A stretch of DNA of 56,283 nt. It comes from Aurantimonas sp. 22II-16-19i. Lineage in GTDB: Bacteria > Pseudomonadota > Alphaproteobacteria > Rhizobiales > Rhizobiaceae. The notes under the pieces were generated by a model that saw only the letters and a list, made by a program, of their open reading frames with translations, did no database searches and was not told the DNA's origin. The stretch's first letter is position 1; each line of letters begins with the position of its first letter. Shown one piece after another: positions 19,750 through 27,755 of this stretch. The translations under genes and the position numbers were made by a program. The stretch spans positions 1-56,283 of the forward strand of contig NZ_AQQS01000039.1 in the NCBI RefSeq assembly GCF_002088275.1, written 5' to 3'.

Positions 19750-19885
19750 GTGGATCCGGCGTCCGGCTCGGTCACGGCAGCCCTGCCCGCAGTCGCAGCG
19801 CCACCGTGATGACTGCCGTGCTCATGCAGGGGAGAGCTTGCTCGCTCCTTGACAGAATGCGTCAGTCACGCAGTCAGGAGAGCGG

Positions 19886-20029
19886 ATGCCGGTATTCCTC
19901 ATCACCGTCTTCTCGAAGGGGGAGCGGGCCAATCTCACGGCGAAAGAGCGGAACGCGCTCAAGGCAATGTCCGCATCATTGATCGAGGAATACGGCAAAC
20001 GCTTCGGCGGGACAGGTCGACTGAAATGA
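19886..20029 (+). pseudogene. RelE/ParE-family toxin, C-terminal remnant
   Basis: The frame encodes MPVFLITVFSKGERANLTAK and on to a stop at 20029, 47 residues. This matches the C-terminal half of RelE-like (phage Gp49/HigB type) toxins, where VFL(I/L)TVF(S/A)KxE(K/R)xNL(T/S) is the last strand and helix region. The in-frame triplets just before the ATG still read SGER, which fits the family, but a TGA at 19850-19852 closes the frame. No upstream frame shows the missing N-terminal half (about 60 residues). The gene is therefore probably a truncated, inactive toxin. Its stop overlaps the antitoxin start (ATGA). Confidence 0.65.
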
Positions 20030-20337
20030 GCAAAAAGGCCTTCGACAAGATCGCGCAGGGTCTCAGTGAGGCGATCGCGATCACCAAGGGCGAGATGAAG
20101 CCGGCGAAACTTCACCTTCCCGACGAGATCGACGTCCGAAGCTTGCGCAGGCGCCTCGGCATGACGCAGGACGAGTTCGCCTCGGCGTTCGGTTTCACGA
20201 TCAACCAGATCCGCGAATGGGAACAGGCCCGGGCGCGTCCTTTGGGCGGCTTGCGGGCCTATCTGCTTCTGATCGACAAAGCGCCGGAGAGTGTGCTCGC
20301 GCTGCTTCAGGAGAAGATCCCGCGCGAAGCCGCATGA
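20026..20337 (+). CDS. Helix-turn-helix antitoxin (HigA/NadS-like)
   Basis: The 103-residue protein has an XRE-type helix-turn-helix: EIDVRSLRRRLGMTQDEFAS, then FGFTINQIREWEQARARP. The C-terminal helices (LRAYLLLIDKAPESVLALL) are as in NadS-like antitoxins paired with RelE-family toxins. The ATG at 20026 overlaps the toxin remnant stop. In its family the antitoxin binds the toxin and represses the operon. Here it looks intact while its toxin is truncated. Both genes lie antiparallel between ccoP and ccoG. Confidence 0.85.
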   Translation: MSKKAFDKIAQGLSEAIAITKGEMKPAKLHLPDEIDVRSLRRRLGMTQDEFASAFGFTINQIREWEQARARPLGGLRAYLLLIDKAPESVLALLQEKIPREAA

Positions 20338-20343
20338 TCACAC

Positions 20344-20379
20344 GATGTGGCTCTCGCACTTTTGCGCCAGAGCCACATC
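20344..20379. terminator. Bidirectional terminator between the antitoxin gene and ccoP
   Basis: A perfect 11-bp inverted repeat, GATGTGGCTCT (20344-20354) and AGAGCCACATC (20369-20379), encloses a smaller CGCA-CTTT-TGCG hairpin. It lies between convergent stop codons (20337 and 20399), so it can end transcripts from both sides. Confidence 0.7.
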
Positions 20380-20398
20380 CGCTTCAAACCTGTGGTGC

Positions 20399-21271
20399 CT
20401 ACTCCCCACCCCCCAGGCTGTGCACATAGACGGTCAGTTCCTTCACCGTCGTCTCGCCGAGCCGAGTGCCCCAGGCGGGCATGACGCCGTGGCGCGGCGT
20501 CGTCACCTGGCGGACGATGTCGTCCTTGGCGCCGCCGAACAGCCAGATCGCGTCGTTCAGCGCCGGCGCGCCGACTTCCCGCATGCCTTCGCCGCCGTCG
20601 CCGTGGCAGGCGGCGCAGTTCTCGGCATAGACCACCGCGCCCCGTTCGGCCGCAGCCGGATCGGCGGCCGTCCCGCCGAGCGTCAGGACGTAGTCGGCGA
20701 CATCGCCGATCTGCGCCCGGTCGAGGATGCCGTCGCGGCCGAAGGCCGGCATTTCGGAGACCCGGGTGTCGGCGTCCGAAGCATAGCGGATGCCATGTTC
20801 GAGGGTCGTGTGGATGGCGTCCAGCTGACCGCCCCAGAGCCAGGCGTCGTCGTTGAGGTTCGGATAGCCCGGCCCGCCTTCCGCGCCGGAGCCGTGGCAC
20901 TGGACGCAATTGACCTTGAAGGCGGCGCGGCCGCCGGCGATGGCGACGGTGCGAAGGTCCGGATCGGCGGCGATCTCCTCGACGGAGAGCGCGGAGATCT
21001 TTTCCAGCTGCCCGGCCCGGGCCGCATTGGCGGCAGCCAGCTCCGCGCCCAGATCGCCGCGGCTCGACCAGCCGAGGAGGCCCGTGGTGGCCGAGTTCAC
21101 CATCGGCCAGGCCGGGTAGAGAACCGTGTAGACGAGCGCGAAGACGATGGTCGCGTAGAAGGTCCAGAGCCACCAGCGCGGCAGGGGATTGTTCAGCTCC
21201 TTGATGCCGTCCCAGGAATGGCCCGTGGTCTCGACACCGGTGATCTGGTCGACGTCCTTGTGATCGGCCAT
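20399..21271 (-). CDS. ccoP: cbb3 oxidase subunit III CcoP (dihaem cytochrome c)
   Basis: CcoP passes electrons from soluble cytochrome c to CcoO. The 290-residue protein has an N-terminal cytosolic part, one membrane segment (WLWTFYATIVFALVYTVLY) and two c-type haem sites: CVQCH at residues 122-126 and CAACH at 219-223. Distal methionines are available in SEMPAF and VMPAW. It is the last gene of ccoNOQP and starts 3 bp after the ccoQ stop. Confidence 0.97.
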   Translation of the reverse strand: MADHKDVDQITGVETTGHSWDGIKELNNPLPRWWLWTFYATIVFALVYTVLYPAWPMVNSATTGLLGWSSRGDLGAELAAANAARAGQLEKISALSVEEIAADPDLRTVAIAGGRAAFKVNCVQCHGSGAEGGPGYPNLNDDAWLWGGQLDAIHTTLEHGIRYASDADTRVSEMPAFGRDGILDRAQIGDVADYVLTLGGTAADPAAAERGAVVYAENCAACHGDGGEGMREVGAPALNDAIWLFGGAKDDIVRQVTTPRHGVMPAWGTRLGETTVKELTVYVHSLGGGE

Positions 21272-21274
21272 GGG

Positions 21275-21430
21275 TCAGTCCTCCTTCAGGGGGATGGCGG
21301 CGGCCTCGTCGGCCGATCGGCGGGCGCCGGGGCGCAGCACGAAGCCGACGACCCCGAGGAAGAAGAGGGCCATGGCGAGCAGGCCCCAGGTGTCTGCGAA
21401 GGCGCGCATGGCGTGATAGTCGGGTTCCAT
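21275..21430 (-). CDS. ccoQ: cbb3 oxidase subunit IV CcoQ
   Basis: This 51-residue gene begins MEPDYHAMRAFADTWGLLAM, has one membrane segment (LLAMALFFLGVVGFVL) and ends with a charged tail (PLKED). CcoQ is a small non-catalytic subunit that stabilises the complex. The length, topology and position between ccoO and ccoP identify it. Confidence 0.92.
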   Translation of the reverse strand: MEPDYHAMRAFADTWGLLAMALFFLGVVGFVLRPGARRSADEAAAIPLKED

Positions 21431-21441
21431 GTCAGGCCTCC

Positions 21442-22245
21442 TCAGCGCTGGTTTTCGATGGGGTCGTAGGCGGAGAAGTCGACGAGCGTGCCGAGCATCT
21501 GGAGATAGGCGACGAGCGCGTCCATCTCGGTCAGGCGCTGGGGATTGCCGTCGAAATCGGCCACCACGGCCTTCGGATAGCGGGCGAGGAGACCGGAGGC
21601 GTCGCCATCCGGCTTGACCTGCGCCGTCAGATCGGCGGCGGCGTTCGCGACCATCTCGTCGCTGTAGGGCACGCCGACCGAGCGGTTGGCTTCGAGATGG
21701 CCGGCCGGGTCCTTCATGTCGAGGTCGGCATTCAGCAGGAAGCCGTAGGAGGGCATGATCGATTCCGGCACGACCGAGCGGGGATCGGTGAGGTGCTGCA
21801 CCTGCCACTCGTCGGAGTAGCGGCCACCGACGCGGGCAAGGTCCGGCCCGGTGCGCTTCGAGCCCCACTGGAACGGGTGATCGTACATCGACTCCGCCGC
21901 GAGCGAGTAGTGGCCGTAGCGCTCGGTCTCGTCGCGGAACGGGCGGATCATCTGCGAGTGGCAGTTGTAGCAGCCCTCGCGCAGATAGATGTTGCGCCCG
22001 GCGAGTTCGAGGGGCGAATAGGGCCGCATGCCTTCCGCCTTCTCGATGGTGTTCTGCAGGTAGAAGAGCGGCGCGATCTCGACGATGCCGCCGATCGTCA
22101 CCACCAGCAGCGACAGGACGAGGAGCAGCGTGGCGTTGCGCTCGATCTTGCCGTGGTGGGCGAGGATGCCCCTGGCGACGGGGTCGGCCTTCAGCTCCGG
22201 GCGTGCCCCGTCGAGGGCGGGATTGGCGTTGTTCTTGTCGGTCAT
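21442..22245 (-). CDS. ccoO: cbb3 oxidase subunit II CcoO (monohaem cytochrome c)
   Basis: CcoO carries one c-type haem and relays electrons to CcoN. The 267-residue protein has an N-terminal membrane anchor (about residues 39-60) and the haem motif CYNCH at 92-96, followed by [11 protein letters not shown]. Other typical segments are [19 protein letters not shown] and MPSYGFLL, the latter with the axial methionine. The first 20 or so residues ([20 protein letters not shown]) are longer than in many homologues, but no internal start is available. Confidence 0.96.
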   Translation of the reverse strand: MTDKNNANPALDGARPELKADPVARGILAHHGKIERNATLLLVLSLLVVTIGGIVEIAPLFYLQNTIEKAEGMRPYSPLELAGRNIYLREGCYNCHSQMIRPFRDETERYGHYSLAAESMYDHPFQWGSKRTGPDLARVGGRYSDEWQVQHLTDPRSVVPESIMPSYGFLLNADLDMKDPAGHLEANRSVGVPYSDEMVANAAADLTAQVKPDGDASGLLARYPKAVVADFDGNPQRLTEMDALVAYLQMLGTLVDFSAYDPIENQR

Positions 22246-22255
22246 CGGGGTGTCC

Positions 22256-23944
22256 TCACTCCGCCGGCTGCAGGGTCGGGGTGCCCATCGGCACTTCCCG
22301 GCGAACGTCGCCGCGGATGGTCTTGTAGACGTTGAAGGCCATGATCAGCGCCCCGGCGAGGAACATCGCCCCGCCCAGCATGCGCAGGACGTAGTAGGGA
22401 TGCATGGCGGCGACGGTCTCGGCGAAGGAGTAGACGAGGTAGCCGTCGTCTCCGTATTCGCGCCACATCAGGCCCTGCATGATGCCCGAGACCCACATGA
22501 CCGCGGCGTAGACGACGATGCCGAGGGTGGCGAGCCAGAAGTGCCAGTTGACGAGGCGCAGCGAGTAGAGCCGCTCGCGGCCCCAGAGCTTCGGCGTCAG
22601 GTGATAGACCGCGCCGAAGGAGATCATGCCGACCCAGCCGAGCGCGCCGGAATGCACGTGGCCGATGGTCCAGTCGGTGTAGTGCGAGAGCGAGTTCACC
22701 GACTTGATCGACATCATCGGGCCCTCGAAGGTCGACATGCCGTAGAAGGCGACGGAGATCACCATCATCCGGAGCACCGGGTCGGTCCGGAGCTTGTCCC
22801 AGGCCCCAGACAGCGTCATCAGGCCGTTGATCATGCCGCCCCAGGAGGGCATCCACAGCATGATCGAGAAGACCATGCCCAGCGTCTGCGCCCAGTCGGG
22901 CAGGGCGGTGTAGTGCAGGTGATGCGGGCCGGCCCAGATGTAGAGGAAGATCAGCGCCCAGAAGTGGATGATCGACAGGCGATAGGAATAGACCGGCCGG
23001 TTCGCCTGCTTGGGGATGAAGTAGTACATCATGCCGAGGAAGCCGGCGGTGAGGAAGAAGCCGACGGCGTTGTGGCCGTACCACCACTGGGTCAGCGCGT
23101 CCTGGACGCCGGAAAAGGCCGAGTAGCTCTTGGCGCCGACGAAGGAGACCGGCAGCGACAGGTTGTTGACCACGTGCAGCATCGCGATGGTCACGATGAA
23201 GGCGAGGTAGAACCAGTTGGCGACGTAGATGTGCGGTTCCTTGCGCCTCACCAGCGTGCCGAGGAAGACCGCCAGATAGGCGACCCAGACGACCGTCAGC
23301 CACAGGTCGACATACCATTCCGGCTCGGCATATTCGCGCCCCTCGGTGATGCCGAGGAGATAGCCGGTGGCGGCCATGACGATGAACAGCTGGTAGCCCC
23401 AGAAGACGAACCAGGCGAGGTTGCCGCCCCACAGCCGCGCCCGGCAGGTGCGCTGGACGACGTAGAAGGAGGTGGCGATGAGGGCGTTGCCGCCGAAGGC
23501 GAAGACCACCGCCGAGGTGTGCAGTGGCCGCATGCGGCCGAAATTGAACCAGGGCTGGATGTTGAGATCCGGCCAGGCGAGCTGCGAGGCGATGACGACG
23601 CCGACGAGGAAGCCGACGATGCCCCAGAACACCGTCGCGATGACGCCGTAGCGCACGACGTCGTCCATGTAGGCGACGCTGGTCGCGCTCCCGGTGCTCC
23701 CTGCGGTCTCGCTCCGCGCCACCAGTCCGCCGCCGGGTCTATCGCCGGACGTATCGGCCCGCAGCGGGATCATCTTGTCGCCGGAAAAGTCGATCCGGCG
23801 CATCATGACGATCGCCGTGATCGCCAGGACGACGAACAGGACGTAGGCGTGCTCCCTGAAAGGCACGTCGGCCGCAAATCCCGCGCCGAGCAGCGCCAGG
23901 AAAGCGGCGAGACCGACGAGCATCGTCTCGGTCGTATATCGCAT
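22256..23944 (-). CDS. ccoN: cbb3 oxidase catalytic subunit I CcoN
   Basis: CcoN reduces O2 at a haem b3-CuB centre with high oxygen affinity. The 562-residue protein has about 14 membrane segments. The visible ligand regions are [17 protein letters not shown] (haem b), [17 protein letters not shown] (CuB histidine), GPHHLHYT (the His-His pair) and [12 protein letters not shown] (haem histidines). It is the first gene of ccoNOQP. A FixK/FNR box lies about 100 bp upstream of the start at 23944. Confidence 0.98.
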   Translation of the reverse strand: MRYTTETMLVGLAAFLALLGAGFAADVPFREHAYVLFVVLAITAIVMMRRIDFSGDKMIPLRADTSGDRPGGGLVARSETAGSTGSATSVAYMDDVVRYGVIATVFWGIVGFLVGVVIASQLAWPDLNIQPWFNFGRMRPLHTSAVVFAFGGNALIATSFYVVQRTCRARLWGGNLAWFVFWGYQLFIVMAATGYLLGITEGREYAEPEWYVDLWLTVVWVAYLAVFLGTLVRRKEPHIYVANWFYLAFIVTIAMLHVVNNLSLPVSFVGAKSYSAFSGVQDALTQWWYGHNAVGFFLTAGFLGMMYYFIPKQANRPVYSYRLSIIHFWALIFLYIWAGPHHLHYTALPDWAQTLGMVFSIMLWMPSWGGMINGLMTLSGAWDKLRTDPVLRMMVISVAFYGMSTFEGPMMSIKSVNSLSHYTDWTIGHVHSGALGWVGMISFGAVYHLTPKLWGRERLYSLRLVNWHFWLATLGIVVYAAVMWVSGIMQGLMWREYGDDGYLVYSFAETVAAMHPYYVLRMLGGAMFLAGALIMAFNVYKTIRGDVRREVPMGTPTLQPAE

Positions 23945-24045
23945 TGATTTGCCACCCTCTTTCTCAATCCGGGGCGAGGAGCGGCGCGTCGTGCCGCGAC
24001 CCCCGGGACTGAGGGCTGAAGTGACAGTTTCCCGCGAGCGCCGCC

Positions 24046-24059
24046 TTGACCTGGATCAA
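24046..24059 (-). promoter_or_regulatory. FixK/FNR-type operator upstream of ccoN
   Basis: TTGACCTGGATCAA is a dyad matching TTGA(C/T)-N4-(A/G)TCAA in both half sites. It lies in the 301-bp divergent gap between ccoN (minus) and the methyltransferase gene at 24246 (plus), nearer to ccoN. Low-oxygen induction of ccoNOQP follows from established behaviour of such boxes. Apart from this site, the gap shows only GC-rich sequence with no clear second signal. Confidence 0.85.
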
Positions 24060-24245
24060 GGGAAAGCGGCCACGAAACCGGCACGCCTTTCCGCCGCCTG
24101 CCGTCCCCCTCCTGGGCGATCGCCGGCTCCGCCGGCGCGGCGGCGGAGCCATCGACGCGCTTGCGCCTCCCAAGCCTCGCGACTATGGAACGGGAGCGCT
24201 CCAGGCGCAGCGGTCTGGCAGAACAAGCGGTTTGGCGGAGACGAG

Positions 24246-24908
24246 ATGTCGGCGATGGATTTCGAGGCGGCCCGGGTGAAGATGGTCGACAACCAGATCA
24301 GGACCACGGACGTCACCAGTCATGAGATCTTGCGCGCCTTTCTGCAGGTGCCGCGCGAGGAGTTCCTGCCGGCCTCGCGCCGCCCGCTGGCCTATCTCGA
24401 CGACGACATTGCGCTCGGCGACGGGCGCTTCGTGATGGAGCCGTCGCCGCTGGCCAAGCTTTTGCAGCTCGCCGGGGTGGGCAAGGACGACGTCGTCCTC
24501 GATGTCGGCTGCAACACCGGCTACTCGTCGGCGATTCTCTCGCATCTCGCCGGTTCGGTCGTGGCGCTCGAGGAGGATCCGACGCTCGCCGCGGCGGCGA
24601 CCGACAATCTCGCCCGGCTCGACTACGTCACCTGCGCCGTGGTCGAGAACACCCTCGTCGAGGGCTGCCGGGACGAAGCCCCCTATGACGTGATCATCTT
24701 CCAGGGCGCCGTCGAGACGCTGCCGGAAACCTTCTTCGATCAGATGAAGGCCGGCGGGCGAATGGTGGTCGTGCTCGGTGTCGGCAACGCCGCCGGCGCG
24801 ATGCTCTACGTCAAGGACGAGGAGGGGGTCGTCTCGGAGCGCTTCGCCTTCAACTGTTCGGTCAAGCCGCTGCCGAGCTTCCGGCGCAAGGCCGAATTCG
24901 TCTTCTGA
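24246..24908 (+). CDS. pcm: Protein-L-isoaspartate O-methyltransferase family protein
   Basis: The family methylates isoaspartyl residues in damaged proteins using SAM. I take the ATG at 24246 (MSAMDFEAARVKMVDNQIRT); the frame is open for 99 codons before it, but those overlap the ccoN promoter region. The 220-residue protein has VPREEFLPASRRPLAYLDDD, motif I VLDVGCNTGYSSAIL, and the C-terminal GGRMVVVLGVGNAAG. In rhizobia this gene sits just before tolC, as here. Repair activity is inferred, since this short subclass is not well studied. Confidence 0.85.
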   Translation: MSAMDFEAARVKMVDNQIRTTDVTSHEILRAFLQVPREEFLPASRRPLAYLDDDIALGDGRFVMEPSPLAKLLQLAGVGKDDVVLDVGCNTGYSSAILSHLAGSVVALEEDPTLAAAATDNLARLDYVTCAVVENTLVEGCRDEAPYDVIIFQGAVETLPETFFDQMKAGGRMVVVLGVGNAAGAMLYVKDEEGVVSERFAFNCSVKPLPSFRRKAEFVF

Positions 24909-25084
24909 GCTCGACGCGTTGCAGATTTGCCCCGGTCCGATGAAAACCGGCGGTGTGGCGACAATACTAGACTGCTTCGTTCACTTAATCGGTTATTAGC
25001 TTCGGGCAGGCGGTTCGACACCGAGGTTCGCATGATGCGCCCCTCCATCGAGCCGGATCGCGTTGCAGCCCGGAGTATCGATTG

Positions 25085-26503
25085 GTGCTGAAGAAGATCA
25101 CTCTCCTTGCCCTTTTGTCGGGGTCCCTGGCCCTCGCAGCCACCCTTCCGGTCCGTTCGGAAACCCTGGCCGGAGCTCTGGCGAAGGCGTATTCCTACAA
25201 TCAGGATCTCAATGCCTCGCGCGCCCAGCTGCGGGCGACGGACGAGACGGTTCCCCAGGCGAAGGCCGGGCTGCGGCCGAGGGTGAACGGTGTCGGAACG
25301 CTGGGCGCCACGGCCAGCAGGACCACTCAGGGCGACGGCCTTCCCTCCTCGCGCAACCGCACCTATTCGTGGAGCGCCGGCATCCAGATCCAGCAGACGC
25401 TGTTCGACGGCTTCCAGACCCCCAACAACGTCCGCTCCGCCAAGGCACAGGTCCAGGCGTCGCAGTTCAACCTGTCGAATACCGAGCAGAACACGCTGCT
25501 CGACGCCGTGACCGCCTACATGAACGTCATCCGGGACCGGCAGATCGCCGATCTGCGCCGACAGAATCTCGGCTTCCTGAACGAGCAGGTCCGCGCGGCG
25601 CGGGCGCGATTCGACGTCGGCGAGGGCACCCGCACCGATGTCGCCCAGGCGGAATCGCAGCAGGCACTGGCCACGGCGCTCCTCAACAGCGCGCTCTCCA
25701 GCGTCGCCTCGAGCGAGGCTTCCTATTTCCAGGTGATCGGCGACGCGCCGAACAATCTCTCTCCCGCCAAGGCCCCGATGCGGCTTCTGCCGAACTCCGT
25801 CGCGTCGGCCTTCGCGGTGTCCCAGCGTCAGCATCCGGCGATCCTGGCGGCGCTCTCGGCCGTCGATGCGGCCGCCTATCAGGTGAAGTCGGCGGAAGGC
25901 GCCCTGCTGCCGCAGGTCACCCTGAACGGCGACGTCACCAACAGCTACGCCGCGAGCGACACCGATCCGAATCCGAGCAGCCTGCCGGGCGTCGACGTCA
26001 CCACCTCGAACGACGTATCGGGCACGGTCACGGCGCAGATCACCATCCCGATCTACCAGGGCGGTGCGGCGAGTTCGCTGGTGCGCCAGTACAAGGAAAC
26101 CCTCGGCCAGCGGCGGATCGAGGTCGACGGCCTGCGTGATCAGGTTCGCGCCTCGGTGGCGACCAGCTGGGCCGAGCTGCAGGCCGCCCGGGCCAACATC
26201 ACCGGCTATCAGGCGCAGGTGCGCTCGGCGCGTCTCGCCCTCGAGGGCGTGGTCGAGGAGCGCAACGTCGGCCAGCGCACGACGCTCGACGTGCTGGATT
26301 CCCAGGCCGATCTGATCTCCGCCCAGATCCTGCTCGCGGGCTCCGAGCGCGACGAGGTGGTGGCCGCCTATTCCCTCCTGTCCTCCGTCGGCCTGCTCAG
26401 CCAGAAGTCGCTGAAGCTCGCCGCCACCAATTACGACCCGAACGATCACTACATCGCGGTCGAGGACAAGTGGTTCGGCCTGCGCACGCCCGACGGTCGC
26501 TGA
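25085..26503 (+). CDS. tolC: TolC-family outer membrane protein
   Basis: TolC forms the outer membrane channel for type I secretion and drug efflux. I choose the GTG at 25085 (GGAG 9 bp upstream), giving 472 residues; a TTG three bases earlier is equally possible. The signal peptide is KKITLLALLSGSLALAATLP, with cleavage near residues 20-27. Two outer-membrane efflux repeats follow, with GLRPRVNG, TLFDGFQTPNNV, AQAESQQALATALLN and VGQRTTLDVLDSQADLISAQ as typical segments. The gene order pcm-tolC-popZ-valS is usual in Rhizobiales. Confidence 0.95.
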   Translation: MLKKITLLALLSGSLALAATLPVRSETLAGALAKAYSYNQDLNASRAQLRATDETVPQAKAGLRPRVNGVGTLGATASRTTQGDGLPSSRNRTYSWSAGIQIQQTLFDGFQTPNNVRSAKAQVQASQFNLSNTEQNTLLDAVTAYMNVIRDRQIADLRRQNLGFLNEQVRAARARFDVGEGTRTDVAQAESQQALATALLNSALSSVASSEASYFQVIGDAPNNLSPAKAPMRLLPNSVASAFAVSQRQHPAILAALSAVDAAAYQVKSAEGALLPQVTLNGDVTNSYAASDTDPNPSSLPGVDVTTSNDVSGTVTAQITIPIYQGGAASSLVRQYKETLGQRRIEVDGLRDQVRASVATSWAELQAARANITGYQAQVRSARLALEGVVEERNVGQRTTLDVLDSQADLISAQILLAGSERDEVVAAYSLLSSVGLLSQKSLKLAATNYDPNDHYIAVEDKWFGLRTPDGR

Positions 26504-26757
26504 GGGCGCGCGTCCTCGGTCCCGTCGCGCCACTCTCCCTCGACCCGTCCTTTCCGAAGACCGATCCCGCGCGTCCGCTTCCATGAAGGCGGGCGTGGCC
26601 TTGCGGCGTCGAACGATGCATCGAGGGCCGGGAAATAATCTGGTGAAAGAAGTGTTTCCGCGGGTAGCGGGATTCATCTCTCCGACGCTTCGACATAGGC
26701 TTCGCGCATGATTCGGGCGTTACGAACAGATCGTCGCCAAACCTGCGGGAGCCATTC

Positions 26758-27621
26758 ATGAGCAACGCGCTGCCGGCCCGAGACCAGTCGATGGACGAAA
26801 TCCTCGCCTCGATTCGCCGGATCATCGAAACCGGAGACGAACGCCTGGCCCGGAACGCCACGGCGCTCGACGCCGCTGCCAGGTCCACCACCGGGCCGGC
26901 CGTGGCGAGAGCGGGCGTTGCCGCGCAGCCGATGCCGGAGATGACCGGCCAGGCCGACGACATCGCCCGGGCGCGGCTGCGGTCCGAACATCTTGAGGCG
27001 GGAAGCGAGCCCGTGGCCCCGGAGACGGATGGTCGCTCGGCCGTTTCGGAGGCGTCGCGCGTCTCCGCCAATGCCCCGCGCAGCATTCGCCGCTCCGCCA
27101 CCGACATCGCCGGCGACCTGCCGGAATGGCCGCAGGCCATCGCCGCCAACGATCGCTATGTCGAGGTCGCCGCCGAAATGTTCGTCGACGAATTCGACGA
27201 GGCGGGTTTTGCCGAGGAGCTCCTGAAGGGCGCGATCGTTGGGGAAGAGCCGGCCGCGCCGGTCGCTTCGGAAGCCCCGACGGAGACTTCCCTGGACATG
27301 CGGGCGTTCGATGCCGAGCTGGACCGCGCGCGTCTCGCCGGCTTCGATGTTGCCGGCACGGACGCCGCCGAGCCCGCCCTCGACGACGGCATGCGCGTCG
27401 CCCACGCCCTGATCTCGCAGGAGTCCGGCGAGCGCGTCGCCGCCTCCTTCTCCGAACTCGCCGCGGCGATCCGCGACGAGCACCTGCGCGACGCCGACCA
27501 GGTCGTGCGCGAGGTGATGCGGCCGATGCTGCAGGAGTGGCTCGACGAGAACCTGCCGCGCCTGGTCGAGCAGCTCGTGCGCGAGGAAATCGAGCGAGTC
27601 GCCCGCGGCGGCACGCGCTGA
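26758..27621 (+). CDS. popZ: PopZ-like polar organising protein (DUF2497)
   Basis: PopZ forms a condensate at cell poles that anchors the chromosome origin and recruits cell-cycle factors. The 287-residue protein shows the family architecture: an N-terminal helix (MDEILASIRRIIE), a long acidic and Pro/Ala-containing variable middle, and a C-terminal oligomerisation region. The last part reads VREVMRPMLQEWLDENLPRL followed by VEQLVREEIERVAR. It lies between tolC and valS, as in related genomes. The 254-bp gap before it holds no feature I could identify. Confidence 0.9.
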   Translation: MSNALPARDQSMDEILASIRRIIETGDERLARNATALDAAARSTTGPAVARAGVAAQPMPEMTGQADDIARARLRSEHLEAGSEPVAPETDGRSAVSEASRVSANAPRSIRRSATDIAGDLPEWPQAIAANDRYVEVAAEMFVDEFDEAGFAEELLKGAIVGEEPAAPVASEAPTETSLDMRAFDAELDRARLAGFDVAGTDAAEPALDDGMRVAHALISQESGERVAASFSELAAAIRDEHLRDADQVVREVMRPMLQEWLDENLPRLVEQLVREEIERVARGGTR

Positions 27622-27654
27622 ACCGACCGATCCATCACCCGGACAATCGACAGA

Positions 27655-27686
27655 GCGGGGCGGGCGCCGGAGGGCGGCCGCCCCGC
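27655..27686 (+). terminator. Stem-loop after popZ
   Basis: GCGGGGCGG (27655-27663) and CCGCCCCGC (27678-27686) form a perfect 9-bp stem, 34 bp after the popZ stop, followed by TTCGCGTT. It probably ends the popZ transcript ahead of a separate valS promoter. Confidence 0.6.
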
Positions 27687-27692
27687 TTCGCG

Positions 27693-27721
27693 TTGACAGG
27701 GAGGAGAGCAAGTGGCTAACC
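27693..27721 (+). promoter_or_regulatory. Candidate sigma-70 promoter for valS
   Basis: TTGACA at 27693-27698 is a perfect -35 hexamer. After 17 bp comes CTAACC (27716-27721), a weak -10. It lies just after the popZ terminator and 35 bp before the valS ATG. The -35 match and position support it; the -10 does not. Confidence 0.4.
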
Positions 27722-27755
27722 GGAGGGCAACGCGAAATCGCTTTCTGGACATTCC

